64,000 nucleotides of DNA from Pseudomonadota bacterium (GTDB taxonomy: Bacteria > Pseudomonadota > Gammaproteobacteria > Burkholderiales > Rhodocyclaceae), in NCBI GenBank assembly GCA_018262095.1, contig JAGTRW010000008.1:123722-187721 (forward strand), read 5' to 3'. A program made the translations under genes and the position numbers. Shown here piece after piece: positions 17,150 to 26,839 of this stretch (position 1 is the stretch's first letter; each line of letters starts with the position of its first letter). The notes beneath the pieces are model-generated. The model made no database searches and was not told where the DNA came from. It saw only the letters and a program-made list of their open reading frames with translations.

Positions 17150-19155
17150 CCGCGGGTCAGCACCAGAAGGGTGAGCAGCGTGACAAAGCTGTAGAGCAGA
17201 TAGATCGCGATGCGACCCTGCTGCAGGAAAGCGATCAAGCGCGTGCCGTGTTCGACGAGGCGCGCGACCGGCAGGTAGAGCCAATACCACAAGGGGTCCT
17301 CGACGATGCTGCGGTAGCGCGGCTGAGTATCGAACGGCGAGGGGTGTTCGCGCGTGCGCTTGAAGAACGGCGAGAAGATCCTGCGGATCGGCTGGCCGAA
17401 GCCTTCGGCGGTGTCCTGCATGCGCGAGGTTTGCAGCGGGAAACCGCAGTCCCAGGCGGCGACGCGCGTCAGCCGCCCGTGGTAATAGCGGCGCACCGCC
17501 CAATAGACGAGCGGGATGAACAGCGCGATGCTGACCAGGAAGATCGCCGGACTGTAACTCGCCCGATCCTCGCTGATCGGCGCTAGCAGCCACCAGCCGT
17601 GGCTCGCCGCGGTGTAGCTCAGACCGCCGCCGAGCAGCTGGCGGGTGACCGGATCGAGCAGTGCGATCACGACATTGGGCAGCAGGCCGAGCAGCACGCA
17701 GCCGGCCGCCAGCCAGAGCAGGCCGAGACGTTCGAGGCGGCCGGCATCGTGCGCTTGCGCGAGCTTTTCCTCGCGCGGCTGGCCGAGGAAAACGACGCCG
17801 AAAAATTTGACCATGGCGAAACCGGCGAGCGCGGCGATCAGCGCGACGGCGCCGGCGACGGTCGGCAACAGCATGTTGAGGTAGCCGTGCGGCAACCCGG
17901 CAGTGAATAGGAAACCCTGCAGCAGCAACCACTCAGAGACGAAACCGTTGAGCGGCGGCAGGCCCGCCGAGGCCAGCGCGCCGATCAGCGCCAGCCAGGC
18001 GACCCAAGGCATGTGGTGGATCAGCCCGCCGAGCTTGCCGAGGTTGCGCTCGCCGGTGGCGTGCAGCACCGATCCGGTGCACAGGAACAGCAGGCTCTTG
18101 AAGAAGGCGTGGTTGAGACAGTGGTAGAGCGCGGCGGTGAGCGCCAGCGCGGCGAGGTTGGGCAACTGGAACGACTTGAAGACGAGCGCCAGGCCAATAC
18201 CGACGAAAACGAGGCCGATGTTCTCGATCGACGAGTAGGCGAGCAATCGTTTCATGTCGGTTTGCACTGCCGCGAAAATGACGCCGAACAAGGCGCTGGC
18301 GAGCCCGATGACGAGCAGCAGAACGCCCCACCAGCCGAGCTGGACGTGCAGCAGGTCGAAGGCGACGCGCAGCATGCCGTAGATCGCCGTCTTGAGGATG
18401 ATTCCGCTCATCATCGCCGAGACCGGCGACGGGGCGACCGGATGCGCCTCGGGCAGCCAGACGTGCAGCGGCAGGATGCCGGCCTTGGTGCCGAAGCCGA
18501 ACAGCGCGAGCAGGAAAGCGACGCTCGGCCAGTAGCCGTTGCTTGAGAATTCACGCATGGCGTCGAAGGTGTAGTCGCCGGCGCTTCCCGCCATGACGCC
18601 GAAAGCGAGCAGGATGCCGACCGCGCCGACGTGAGAGATCAGCAGATAGAGATAGGCGGCGCGCCGGATCTCTGCGTAGCGGTGTTCCGAGGCAACCAGG
18701 AAGTAGGCGCACAGCGCCATCGTTTCCCAGGCGACCATGAAGGCGTAGCCGTCATCGGCCAGCATCACCATGGCCATGCTCGCCAGCAGGCCATGGTAGA
18801 GCAGGCAATGCAGTCCCGGCGCGGTGCCCTCGCCGGGGCGCAGATAGCCCGCGGCGTAGATCGAGATGCCGGCGGCGGTCGCGCCGAGCAACAAGAGGAA
18901 GAAGGCGGACAGCGCGTCGAGGCGCAGGTGGAAGGGCAGGTCGGGCAGGCCGAGCGGCAGGATTCGCACTTGCGGCGCGGCGCCGATCGCGGCCAGCGCG
19001 AGTAGCGCCAGCACCAGCGCCAGAGCCGCGCCGAGCGGAAAGAGATAGCGGCTGATCAGCGCGAAATTGCGCGGCAAGACGATACCGACGAGGCCGATTG
19101 CCAGCCAGCCCAACGCTGTAATCAGAACCCAGTCGATCAGCAGCAATTGGCGCAT
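17146..19155 (-). CDS. hyfB: Hydrogenase-4 component B-like proton-pumping subunit (NuoL family)
   Basis: A 669-residue membrane protein and first of the six core genes. It has the NuoL-type core: AFMVAWETMALCAYFLVASEH, FGFGTKAGILPLHVWLPEAHPVAPSPVSAMMSG, KRLLAYSSIENIGLVFVGIG, and ALYHCLNHAFFKSLLFLCTGSVLH with its Lys. The C-terminal third (CGFPLQTSRMQDTAEGFGQPIRRIF) matches the HyfB/HycC extension. Two antiporter-like subunits (this and the hyfF-like one) imply a multi-site proton-moving membrane arm. Confidence 0.92.
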   Translation of the reverse strand: MRQLLLIDWVLITALGWLAIGLVGIVLPRNFALISRYLFPLGAALALVLALLALAAIGAAPQVRILPLGLPDLPFHLRLDALSAFFLLLLGATAAGISIYAAGYLRPGEGTAPGLHCLLYHGLLASMAMVMLADDGYAFMVAWETMALCAYFLVASEHRYAEIRRAAYLYLLISHVGAVGILLAFGVMAGSAGDYTFDAMREFSSNGYWPSVAFLLALFGFGTKAGILPLHVWLPEAHPVAPSPVSAMMSGIILKTAIYGMLRVAFDLLHVQLGWWGVLLLVIGLASALFGVIFAAVQTDMKRLLAYSSIENIGLVFVGIGLALVFKSFQLPNLAALALTAALYHCLNHAFFKSLLFLCTGSVLHATGERNLGKLGGLIHHMPWVAWLALIGALASAGLPPLNGFVSEWLLLQGFLFTAGLPHGYLNMLLPTVAGAVALIAALAGFAMVKFFGVVFLGQPREEKLAQAHDAGRLERLGLLWLAAGCVLLGLLPNVVIALLDPVTRQLLGGGLSYTAASHGWWLLAPISEDRASYSPAIFLVSIALFIPLVYWAVRRYYHGRLTRVAAWDCGFPLQTSRMQDTAEGFGQPIRRIFSPFFKRTREHPSPFDTQPRYRSIVEDPLWYWLYLPVARLVEHGTRLIAFLQQGRIAIYLLYSFVTLLTLLVLTRG

Positions 19156-19212
19156 TCTCGGGCTTTCCCTAAAACGCTGGCCGGCTAAAGGGGGACTGTC
19201 CGAGTCGCACGC

Positions 19213-19479
19213 TCAGGTCTTTCCGGTCGGCCGTCGCATCAACTCGCGCAGGATCTGCGCTGCAGCCCAGAGCATCAACGCCAGACCGCCGACCACCGCC
19301 GCCAGCGCCTCGGCGAGGTTGGTCGGAAAGCCAGCGATGAACAGCGTTTGCCCGCGTGCCAGCCACAATGCACCGGTCGCCAGCGCAATCATTCCGGCCA
19401 TGTCAAAAACCACGTAGCCGAGGATTTTGAGTGTCAGCCGAGGGCGGCCGAACGGCTGGAGGTTTTGTGCGGGCGTCAT
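19213..19479 (-). CDS. Small membrane protein upstream of the hydrogenase-like operon
   Basis: An 88-residue protein with two predicted membrane helices (about 19-44 and 55-78) joined by a short loop (TLFIAGFPTNLAEA). No family is recognised. It reads in the same direction as the hyf-like genes, 57 bases before the first, and starts 8 bases from the metG stop, so it may be the leader gene of that operon or the tail of a metG transcript. Its position suggests an accessory subunit, which is inference. Confidence 0.6.
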   Translation of the reverse strand: MTPAQNLQPFGRPRLTLKILGYVVFDMAGMIALATGALWLARGQTLFIAGFPTNLAEALAAVVGGLALMLWAAAQILRELMRRPTGKT

Positions 19480-19487
19480 GATGGGTT

Positions 19488-21650
19488 TTATTTTACGCGC
19501 ATTCCGGGCAATGCTCCGCTATCCGGTGCGAGCAGGTAAATTCCCGGCGTCTGGCCGCTCATGTCCGACGCGGCGATGATCATTCCTTCGCTGATGCCGA
19601 ACTTCATCTTGCGCGGCGCGAGGTTGGCGACCATAACCGTCTTGCGTCCGATCAGCTGCGCCGGATCGTACGCCGACTTGATTCCGGCGAACACCTGCCG
19701 GGTTTTCGCTTGGCCATCGGCGGTCTTCTCGCCGATGTCGAGCGCCAGGCGAATCAGTTTCTCGGCGCCCTCGACGTGGCCGGCATCGACGATGGTCGCG
19801 ACGCGCAGATCGACCTTCATGAAGTCGTCGATGCTGATGTGCGGCTCTGAGCCCGCCTGCGCGACGGCGACGGCCGCGGCTTTCTCCTGCTTTTCGGCGT
19901 GTTTCCGCGCGGCCTCGGGCTGTTGCGGGACATCCGCAGGCGGCTGCGCGGCTTCGGCCGGAGCGAGAGAAGCCTTGTTGGCGTCGACCAGTGCAGCGAT
20001 CTGTTTCGGGTCGATCCGCGTCATCAGGTGGCTGTAAGCGTTGATCGCGTGGCCGGCGGGCAATGCGTTTGCCGCGTCGCTCCAGCACAGTGGCGCGATG
20101 TTGAGGAAGGCTTCGACGGCCTCACCGAGCTTGGGCAGCACCGGTTTGAGGTAGAGCGTGAGCAGGCGGAAGGCCTCGATCGCCTCCGAGCAGGCGGCGT
20201 GTAGTTCGGCCTCGCGTCCTTCGTGTTTGGCGAGATCCCAGGGCTTGCGCTCGTTAACGACGACGTTGGCGGCGTCGGCGAGCGCCATGATTTCGCGCAA
20301 CGCGCGCGAAAACTCTCGGTCTTCGTAGGCCTTGGCGATGCTTTCGCTGGCATCGCGCAGCGGCTTGAGCCATGGCGCGTCGGTGGCGCAGAGGCGGCCG
20401 TCGAATTTCTTGCCGATGAAACCGGCGCAGCGGCTCGCGATGTTGACGTATTTGCCGATCAGGTCCGAATTGACTCGCGCGGTGAAGTCCTCGAGGTTGA
20501 GGTCGATGTCTTCCATCGTGCTGTTGAGCTTGGCGGCGTAGTAGTAGCGCAGCCATTCGGGGTTGAGCCCGGTGGCAAGGTAGCTCTGCGCGGTGATGAA
20601 GGTGCCGCGCGACTTGCTCATCTTGGACCCGTCGACGGTCAGGAAACCGTGCGCGAAGATGCTGGTCGGCGTGCGGTAGCCGGCGTGCTCGAGTTCGGCG
20701 GGCCAGAAGAGCGCGTGGAAGTAGAGGATGTCCTTGCCGATGAAGTGATAGAGCTCGGTTTTCGAGTCGGGCTGCCAGTACTCGTCGAAGTCGATCGATT
20801 CACGCGCGCAGAGGTTCTTGAACGATCCCATGTAGCCGATCGGCGCGTCGAGCCAGACGTAGAAGTACTTGCCGGGCGCGTCGGGGATCTCGAAGCCGAA
20901 GTACGGCGCGTCGCGCGAGATGTCCCAGTCGGTGAGCTTGTTTTCGCCGCCGTCCTCTTCATTGAAGCCGAGCCATTCCTGCATCTTGTTGGCCGCTTCG
21001 GGCTGCAGTCGGGTGTTTTCGCGCGTCCAGCGGCGCAGGAAACTCTGGCAGCTGGGATTGGAGAGCTTGAAGAAGTAGTGGTCGGAGCTGCGCAGCTCGG
21101 GCTTGGCGCCGGACACCGCCGAGTACGGTTCGACGAGGTCGTTGGGCGTATAGGCCGCGCCGCAGCTCTCGCAGTTGTCGCCGTATTGATCCTTGGCGCC
21201 GCACTTGGGGCATTCGCCCTTGATGAAACGGTCGGGCAGGAACATCTGGCGGACCGGGTCGTAATACTGCTCGATGCTGCGCTTCTCGATCAGCCCGGCC
21301 TGTTGCAGGCGCGCATAAATGGTGTTGGCACAGTCGCGCGTCTCGGTCGAGTGCGTCGTATAGAAATTGTCGAAAGCGACGTGAAAGCCCGCGAAGTCGC
21401 GCGAGTGTTCGCCGTGCACGCGTGCTATCAGCGCTTCCGGCGTGATCCCGTCCTTTTCGGCGCGCAGCATGATCGGCGTGCCGTGCGTGTCGTCGGCGCA
21501 GACGTACCAGCATTCGCTGACCTTTTCCTTGGGCTGCATTTTCTGGAAGCGCACCCAGATGTCGGTCTGGATGTATTCGACGAGGTGGCCGAGGTGGATG
21601 GCGCCGTTGGCGTAGGGCAGCGCAGAGGTGACGAGGATTTTTCGGGTCAT
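19488..21650 (-). CDS. metG: Methionyl-tRNA synthetase
   Basis: A 720-residue class I aminoacyl-tRNA synthetase that charges tRNA-Met. The HIGH motif is HLGH (about residues 21-24). The zinc knuckle is [17 protein letters not shown] (about 144-160), and the KMSKS loop (about 340) is in [15 protein letters not shown]-terminal tRNA-binding domain of the EMAPII/Arc1p type (about 615-720, [24 protein letters not shown]) is attached through an Ala/Gln/Glu-rich linker, as in the long dimeric form. Confidence 0.98.
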   Translation of the reverse strand: MTRKILVTSALPYANGAIHLGHLVEYIQTDIWVRFQKMQPKEKVSECWYVCADDTHGTPIMLRAEKDGITPEALIARVHGEHSRDFAGFHVAFDNFYTTHSTETRDCANTIYARLQQAGLIEKRSIEQYYDPVRQMFLPDRFIKGECPKCGAKDQYGDNCESCGAAYTPNDLVEPYSAVSGAKPELRSSDHYFFKLSNPSCQSFLRRWTRENTRLQPEAANKMQEWLGFNEEDGGENKLTDWDISRDAPYFGFEIPDAPGKYFYVWLDAPIGYMGSFKNLCARESIDFDEYWQPDSKTELYHFIGKDILYFHALFWPAELEHAGYRTPTSIFAHGFLTVDGSKMSKSRGTFITAQSYLATGLNPEWLRYYYAAKLNSTMEDIDLNLEDFTARVNSDLIGKYVNIASRCAGFIGKKFDGRLCATDAPWLKPLRDASESIAKAYEDREFSRALREIMALADAANVVVNERKPWDLAKHEGREAELHAACSEAIEAFRLLTLYLKPVLPKLGEAVEAFLNIAPLCWSDAANALPAGHAINAYSHLMTRIDPKQIAALVDANKASLAPAEAAQPPADVPQQPEAARKHAEKQEKAAAVAVAQAGSEPHISIDDFMKVDLRVATIVDAGHVEGAEKLIRLALDIGEKTADGQAKTRQVFAGIKSAYDPAQLIGRKTVMVANLAPRKMKFGISEGMIIAASDMSGQTPGIYLLAPDSGALPGMRVK

Positions 21651-21786
21651 GGAGGGCGATCAGCGATTTCGGTGAGGCATCAGGACGCCGCGGACGGCAG
21701 AACATGGCATTCTATCAAAGTGCAGGCGATCCGGTCTTAGTTAGTGCATGAGTTGACGCTTGGCCAGATGCTCGTCGCTTTAGTCA

Positions 21787-21921
21787 CGGCGTAAGCTGAC
21801 GGTTAGCCTCCACTGAAACATGCGCCCTGTCCGGCAGGCCGGACAATTGGCCTGTTTTAGTTTCGGCGTAACCTGGCGGTCAGCCTTCACTGAAATGATC
21901 GCCCCGTCCGGCTTGCCGGAC
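21787..21921. repeat. Two 58-bp imperfect tandem repeats upstream of apbC
   Basis: Copy 1 is 21787-21844 and copy 2 is 21864-21921, each exactly 58 bases and 77 bases apart. They match at 47 of 58 positions. Both start CGGCGTAA, share a CACTGAAA block and end in a hairpin of the form GTCCGGC-NN-GCCGGAC. They fill much of the 333-base gap between the divergent metG and apbC. This looks like a repetitive extragenic element; the function is unknown. Confidence 0.65.
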
Positions 21922-21934
21922 AGGGCGATCATTT
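21893..21934. other. Long hairpin in the apbC upstream region
   Basis: A 42-base inverted repeat: a 12-bp arm (AAATGATCGCCC with its complement at 21923-21934), one C/A mismatch, a 7-bp arm (GTCCGGC/GCCGGAC) and a 2-base centre, followed by T. It lies 50 bases before the apbC start and contains the end of repeat copy 2. It could terminate transcription coming from upstream or form a structured leader for apbC. Confidence 0.55.
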
Positions 21935-21983
21935 TCCGGTAAACTGGACGGAATTAGTCGGGTATCTCTTCAAGGAGCAATCA

Positions 21984-23075
21984 ATGGCGGTAACGGTAGA
22001 GTCAGTACAGGCGGCGCTCAAGGATCTGATCGATCCGAATACCAAGAAAGACTTCGTTTCGACGCGATCGGCGAAGAACATCAAGGTCGACGGCGACAAG
22101 GTCTCGCTCGACGTCGAGCTAGGTTATCCGGCCAAGACCCAGGTCGATCTCATTCGCGACGCGGTCGTCGCTGCGATCAAGGCGGTTCCCGGCGTGACCA
22201 GCGTCGACGCCAAGGTCTCGATCAAGATCGTCGCCCACGCCGTTCAGCGTAACCTCAAGCCGCTGCCAGGCGTCAAGAACATCGTCGCCGTCGCTTCGGG
22301 CAAGGGCGGCGTCGGCAAGAGCACGACCGCGGTCAATCTGGCGCTGGCGCTCTGCCAGGAAGGCGCCAGCGTCGGTCTGCTCGACGCCGACATCTACGGC
22401 CCGTCGATTCCGCAGATGCTGGGCCTCGCGGGGCGCCAGCCGGAGTCAGCTGACGGCAAGTCGATGGAACCGCTCACCGCTTACGGCGTGCAGACGATGT
22501 CGATCGGCTACATGATCGACGTCGATTCGCCGATGGTCTGGCGCGGTCCGATGGTCACCCAGGCGCTTGAGCAACTGCTCAACCAGACCAACTGGAAAGA
22601 CCTCGACTACCTGATCGTCGATATGCCGCCGGGAACCGGCGACACGCAGCTGACGCTGGCGCAAAAGGTTCCGGTGACCGGCGCGGTGATCGTCACGACG
22701 CCGCAGGACATCGCGCTGATCGACGCGCGCAAGGGGCTCAAGATGTTCGACAAGGTCGGTATCCCGATTCTCGGACTGGTCGAGAACATGAGCATCCACA
22801 TCTGCAGCAAGTGCGGCTTTGAGGAGCATATCTTCGGTCACGGCGGCGGCGAGAAGATGTGCCAGGACTACGACACCGAATTGCTCGGCTCGCTGCCGCT
22901 CGAACTGTCGATCCGCGAACTCGCCGACGCCGGCCGGCCGACCGTCGTCGGCGCCGCGGATTCGCGCGCCGCTGAGATCTATCGTGCGATCGCCCGGCGC
23001 ATCGCGGTCAAGGTCGCCGAGCGTGCCAAGGACATGAGCGCCAAGTTCCCCAACATCGTCGTTCAGAATACCTGA
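21984..23075 (+). CDS. apbC: Iron-sulfur cluster carrier protein ApbC/Mrp
   Basis: A 363-residue P-loop ATPase that carries or inserts [4Fe-4S] clusters. Residues about 1-90 form a MIP18/DUF59-like domain. Residues about 98-350 form the NTPase with the deviant Walker A GKGGVGKST, the switch DADIYGPSIPQML and DMPPGTGD. The cluster-bridging CxxC is in HICSKCGFEEHIFG. An AAGGAGC ribosome-binding site precedes the ATG. It stands alone downstream of the 21.8-kb repeat/hairpin region. Confidence 0.96.
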   Translation: MAVTVESVQAALKDLIDPNTKKDFVSTRSAKNIKVDGDKVSLDVELGYPAKTQVDLIRDAVVAAIKAVPGVTSVDAKVSIKIVAHAVQRNLKPLPGVKNIVAVASGKGGVGKSTTAVNLALALCQEGASVGLLDADIYGPSIPQMLGLAGRQPESADGKSMEPLTAYGVQTMSIGYMIDVDSPMVWRGPMVTQALEQLLNQTNWKDLDYLIVDMPPGTGDTQLTLAQKVPVTGAVIVTTPQDIALIDARKGLKMFDKVGIPILGLVENMSIHICSKCGFEEHIFGHGGGEKMCQDYDTELLGSLPLELSIRELADAGRPTVVGAADSRAAEIYRAIARRIAVKVAERAKDMSAKFPNIVVQNT

Positions 23076-23096
23076 TCGAGCGTTGGGTCGATCAGT

Positions 23097-23126
23097 TTCC
23101 GGGGAGCAAAAAGCAATTCCCCGGAA
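23097..23126. terminator. Stem-loop between apbC and dcd
   Basis: A 9-bp perfect stem (TTCCGGGGA at 23097-23105 with TCCCCGGAA at 23118-23126) and a 12-base loop, 21 bases after the apbC stop. A second, smaller inverted repeat (GATCGA/TCGATC) lies just before it. There is no T-run, so termination is only possible. Confidence 0.4.
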
Positions 23127-23182
23127 CCTTCCGGAAACCGTAAAATAGCCGCCTTTAATTAACGGCTTCCGGGAAATTGTCG

Positions 23183-23749
23183 ATGTCCATCAAATCCGAT
23201 AAATGGATCCGCCGCATGGCGGAGCAGCACGGCATGATCGATCCTTTCGAGCCGGGCCAGGTGCGCGAGATTGACGGACGCAAGATCGTCTCCTACGGCA
23301 CCTCGAGCTACGGTTACGATATCCGCTGCTCGAACGAATTCAAGCTGTTTACCAACATCAACTCGACCATCGTCGATCCGAAGAATTTCGACCCGAATTC
23401 GTTCGTCGAGGTGAACCACGATTTCTGCATCATTCCGCCCAATTCGTTTGCGCTGGCGCGCACCGTCGAATATTTCCGCATCCCGCGCAGCGTGCTCACC
23501 GTTTGCCTCGGCAAGAGCACTTACGCGCGCTGCGGAATCATCGTCAATGTCACGCCCTTCGAGCCCGAGTGGGAAGGCTACGTGACGCTCGAGTTTTCCA
23601 ATACCACGCCCTTGCCGGCCAAGATCTACGCCAACGAAGGTATTGCGCAGGTGCTCTTCTTCGAGTCCGATGAAGAGTGTGAAACCTCGTACAAGGACCG
23701 CGGCGGCAAGTACCAGGGCCAGGTCGGCGTGACCTTGCCGAAAATCTGA
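23183..23749 (+). CDS. dcd: dCTP deaminase
   Basis: A 188-residue homotrimeric enzyme converting dCTP to dUTP for thymidylate synthesis. The core carries [12 protein letters not shown], the [16 protein letters not shown] segment, and the catalytic Glu in [21 protein letters not shown]. The ATG at 23183 ([13 protein letters not shown]) is preferred to the TTG two codons earlier because it matches the family N-terminus. thyA and folA, which use the downstream product, lie 13 kb away. Confidence 0.96.
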   Translation: MSIKSDKWIRRMAEQHGMIDPFEPGQVREIDGRKIVSYGTSSYGYDIRCSNEFKLFTNINSTIVDPKNFDPNSFVEVNHDFCIIPPNSFALARTVEYFRIPRSVLTVCLGKSTYARCGIIVNVTPFEPEWEGYVTLEFSNTTPLPAKIYANEGIAQVLFFESDEECETSYKDRGGKYQGQVGVTLPKI

Positions 23750-23825
23750 CCGCCCCCTGGCCGTTTCGCAACACGTTTATGCTCAGACCCGCTGCGGCGG
23801 GTCGCTGCTTTTCAAGGATAGCGCC

Positions 23826-25729
23826 ATGCACTTTCATTTCCCGATCATCATCATCGATGAGGACTTTCGCTCCGAGAACGCCTCGGGTCTGGGCATCCGC
23901 GCGCTCGCCGAGGCGATCAAAGTCGAGGGCTTCGAAGTGCTGGGCGTTACCAGCTACGGCGATCTCTCTTCGTTCGCGCAGCAGCAGAGCCGCGCTTCGG
24001 GTTTCATCCTGTCGATCGACGATGAGGAGTTTGGCGCCGACGAGGCGGACAAGACGATCGCCGACCTGCGTGCCTTCGTCAAGGAAATCCGTTGCCGTAA
24101 CGAGGACATCCCGATCTTCCTCTACGGCGAGACGCGCACTTCGCGGCACATTCCGAACGACGTGCTGCGCGAGTTGCACGGCTTCATCCACATGTTTGAG
24201 GATACGCCCGAATTCATCGGCCGCTACGTCGTTCGCGAGGCCAAGACCTACCTCAAGAGCGTTCCGCCGCCGTTCTTCCGCGCGCTCACCCATTACGCGT
24301 CGGACGGCTCGTACTCATGGCACTGCCCCGGCCACTCGGGTGGCGTCGCCTTCCTCAAGAGCCCGGTCGGCCAGATGTTCCACCAGTTCTTCGGCGAGAA
24401 CATGCTGCGCGCCGACGTCTGCAACGCGGTCGAGGAACTCGGCCAGCTGCTCGACCACACCGGACCCAGAGCACTTACGACGGCATCCTCTATAACGTCG
24501 AGGAAATCAAGGAAATGCTCGACGGCAAGATCGACACGCTGCACTTCGACGAGGCCTGGTTGCCGCACGCCGCTTTCCACGATTTCTACGGCGATTACCA
24601 CGCCATCGGCGCCGACCGGCCGCGCTGCAAGGAATCGATGATCTTCTCGACGCAATCGACGCACAAGCTGCTCGCCGGCCTCTCGCAGGCGTCCCAAATC
24701 CTGGTGCAGAATTCGGAGCAGCGCGAGCTTGACCGCGACATCTTCAACGAAGCTTATTTGATGCACACTTCGACGTCGCCGCAGTACGCGATCATCGCTT
24801 CGTGCGACGTCGCCGCTGCGATGATGGAGGCGCCGGCGGGGACCGCGCTGGTCGAGGAGTCGATCGCCGAAGCGCTCGACTTTCGCCGCGCCATGCGCAA
24901 GGTCGACGAGGAGTGGGGCGCCGATTGGTGGTTCAAGGTGTGGGGGCCTGACGACCTCTCGGAAGAGGGAATCGAGGAGCGCGACGCCTGGATGCTCAAG
25001 CCGGGCGAGCGTTGGCACGGCTTCCAGCAGTTGTCCGAAGGCTTCAACATGCTCGACCCGATCAAGGCCACGATCATCACGCCGGGACTTGCGGTCGACG
25101 GCGCGTTCTCCGAGCGCGGAATTCCGGCGGCGATCGTCACCAAGTACCTCGCCGAGCACGGCGTCATCGTCGAGAAGTGCGGCCTCTACTCGTTCTTCAT
25201 CATGTTTACCATCGGCATCACCAAGGGCCGCTGGAATACGATGGTTACCGAGCTGCAGCAGTTCAAGGACGATTTTGACAAGAACCAGCCGCTGTGGAAG
25301 GTGTTGCCCGATTTCGTCGCCAAGCATCCGCGTTACGAGCGCATCGGCCTGCGCGATCTGTGCCATCTGATTCACGGCGTCTATGCGGTCAACGATGTCG
25401 CGCGACTGACGACCGAGATGTACCTGTCGGACATGGAACCGGCGATGAAGCCGACCGACGCCTTCGCCAAGATGGCGCACCGCGAGATCGACCGGGTGCC
25501 GATCGACGACCTCGAAGGGCGCGTCACCAGCATCCTGCTGACGCCTTACCCGCCGGGAATCCCCTTGCTGATCCCGGGCGAGCGCTTCAACGGCACGATC
25601 GTTCGCTATCTCAAGTTCGCTCGCGACTTCAACGAGCAGTTCCCCGGTTTTGAGACCGACATCCACGGTCTGGTCAAGGAAGTGGTCGACGGCAGGCCTC
25701 CCGCCTACTACGTCGATTGCGTGCGCTGA
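23826..25729 (+). pseudogene. Orn/Lys/Arg decarboxylase (AdiA/LdcI family), internally deleted and frameshifted
   Basis: The first part (23826 to about 24466, about 213 residues) holds the N-terminal wing domain and reads through SWHCPGHSGGVAFLKSPVGQ and GQLLDHTGP. The sequence then jumps to another frame at ACCCAGAGC (24464 on): TQSTYDGILYNVEEIKEMLDG, continuing about 421 residues to the stop. In intact relatives about 110-115 residues lie between these two points, including the cofactor-binding FFVTNGTSTSN stretch. These are missing, and the join also shifts the frame. The cofactor lysine (STHKLLAG) is kept downstream. The start has an AAGGA site. As written it cannot make a full PLP enzyme. 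True deletion or assembly error is not decidable here. Confidence 0.85.
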
Positions 25730-25749
25730 GGCGGTTTCCCCCGTCGAAC

Positions 25750-25780
25750 AAGAACGGCGGCCTTGGCCGCCGTTCTTTTT
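25750..25780 (+). terminator. Rho-independent terminator after the decarboxylase gene
   Basis: A strong stem of about 13 bp (AAGAACGGCGGCC at 25750-25762 with its complement at 25765-25777), a 2-base centre and a T-run. It starts 20 bases after the decarboxylase stop and lies between that gene and the convergent LysR gene. Confidence 0.85.
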
Positions 25781-25805
25781 GAGTGGCTCGCCGCGCGGCC
25801 ATGCC

Positions 25806-26741
25806 CTATGGATTGTTGAGACAGCTGAGGAATTCCATCACTGCCGGCGAGAATATTTTCGTTCTTTTGGTGATTACGCCAAGATTGACCATCGACATCG
25901 GAAGGTCGACGTCCAAAACGGCAAGCATTCCATATTTTGCGTAATGCAATGCCACATCCCGGGGAACCACGGAAATCATTTCGGACGCTTCAATCAGCGC
26001 GGTGACTGCGATCAGCGATGTGGTCTCGACGACGTCCAGCGGCGACGCCATCTTCGCTTGCCTTAGCGCAGCTTCAACGCGCAAGCGCATCGGGCTGCCG
26101 ACCGGATGCAGGATCCAGGTCAGCGCAAACAAGTCCGCCAGGGGGATCTTCTTCTTTCTGGCGAGTTGATGTCCTGGGCGCGCGATGACGCTCATTTGCT
26201 CTGGTTCTTTCAGTTGGTCGATCGCCAGATCAAGGTGTTCCAGTTGATCGGGCAGGCGTCCTATGACCACATCGAGGTCACCATTGACGAGGTGAGGGAG
26301 CAGCGTGTCGCTGGTTCCCACGTCAATGGAGACGCGCACGCGCGGATGGTTTGCCTTGAAGGCGATCAATCGGCTGGTCAGCAAGGAAGGGACCGTGCCA
26401 ATGACGCTGCCGATGCGGACCAATCCCTTGGCCCCTCTCGACAATTCGGTGATTTCCGCCTCGGCATGCTCGAAATCATGACTGACGCCCCGGGCATACC
26501 TGATCAATACCTCGCCATAGATGGTCGGTTCCATCCCGCGTGGCAGGCGGTCGAAGAGCTTGACGTTGAGCCGTGCTTCGAGCTGCTGCAACAGCAGACT
26601 GGCGGTCGGTTGCGTCGTATGCATGGCGAGCGCTGCCCGCCGCATGTTCCGGTATTGATCCAGGGCGTTGAGCAGCAAGACCTGCCGGCTCGATATTTTG
26701 AGCGGTCTGAATGCGACCTCGGCTTCTTCCTCCAGAGACAT
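25806..26741 (-). CDS. LysR-family transcriptional regulator
   Basis: A 311-residue LysR-type regulator. The N-terminal winged helix-turn-helix (about 15-75) reads RQVLLLNALDQYRNMRRAALAMHTTQPTAS followed by LEARLNVKLFDR. The effector-binding domain follows (GLVRIGSVIGTVPSLLTSRLI on). The ATG at 26741 has GAGGAG 6 bases upstream; the TTG at 26765 is not needed. It is divergent from the TRAP/DhaKL/DenD genes across 212 bases that carry an inverted repeat and a promoter, so it very likely regulates them. It resembles the GbpR/CbI-like branch that responds to sugars. Confidence 0.9.
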   Translation of the reverse strand: MSLEEEAEVAFRPLKISSRQVLLLNALDQYRNMRRAALAMHTTQPTASLLLQQLEARLNVKLFDRLPRGMEPTIYGEVLIRYARGVSHDFEHAEAEITELSRGAKGLVRIGSVIGTVPSLLTSRLIAFKANHPRVRVSIDVGTSDTLLPHLVNGDLDVVIGRLPDQLEHLDLAIDQLKEPEQMSVIARPGHQLARKKKIPLADLFALTWILHPVGSPMRLRVEAALRQAKMASPLDVVETTSLIAVTALIEASEMISVVPRDVALHYAKYGMLAVLDVDLPMSMVNLGVITKRTKIFSPAVMEFLSCLNNP

Positions 26742-26769
26742 CGATGCTCCTCGGTAGTGGCTCAACTAT

Positions 26770-26839
26770 CGATATTAGATTTGAGATCAATTCATACGAA
26801 AATACAATTATACATCTATGTCTTTGCTGCCTAATATCG
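26770..26839. promoter_or_regulatory. Inverted-repeat pair, possible LysR operator
   Basis: CGATATTA at 26770-26777 is repeated in inverted form as TAATATCG at 26832-26839. Outside these lie CTCAAC (26761-26766) and its complement GTTGAG (26852-26857). The arms bracket the predicted -35/-10 of the dctP promoter in the LysR/dctP intergenic region, where a LysR regulator would bind. Confidence 0.4.
26781..26808 (+). promoter_or_regulatory. Predicted sigma-70 promoter of the TRAP/DhaKL operon
   Basis: TTGAGA (26781-26786), a 16-base spacer and TACAAT (26803-26808), in the most AT-rich stretch of the region. It would start transcription near 26815, about 140 bases before the dctP start, and lies between two inverted-repeat arms. 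Confidence 0.45.

Noticed and set aside
12002..19155. Naming the operon an active [NiFe] hydrogenase-4 or formate hydrogenlyase.
   Set aside because: Three of four nickel-ligand cysteines are missing in the large subunit, and no maturation or formate dehydrogenase genes are present.
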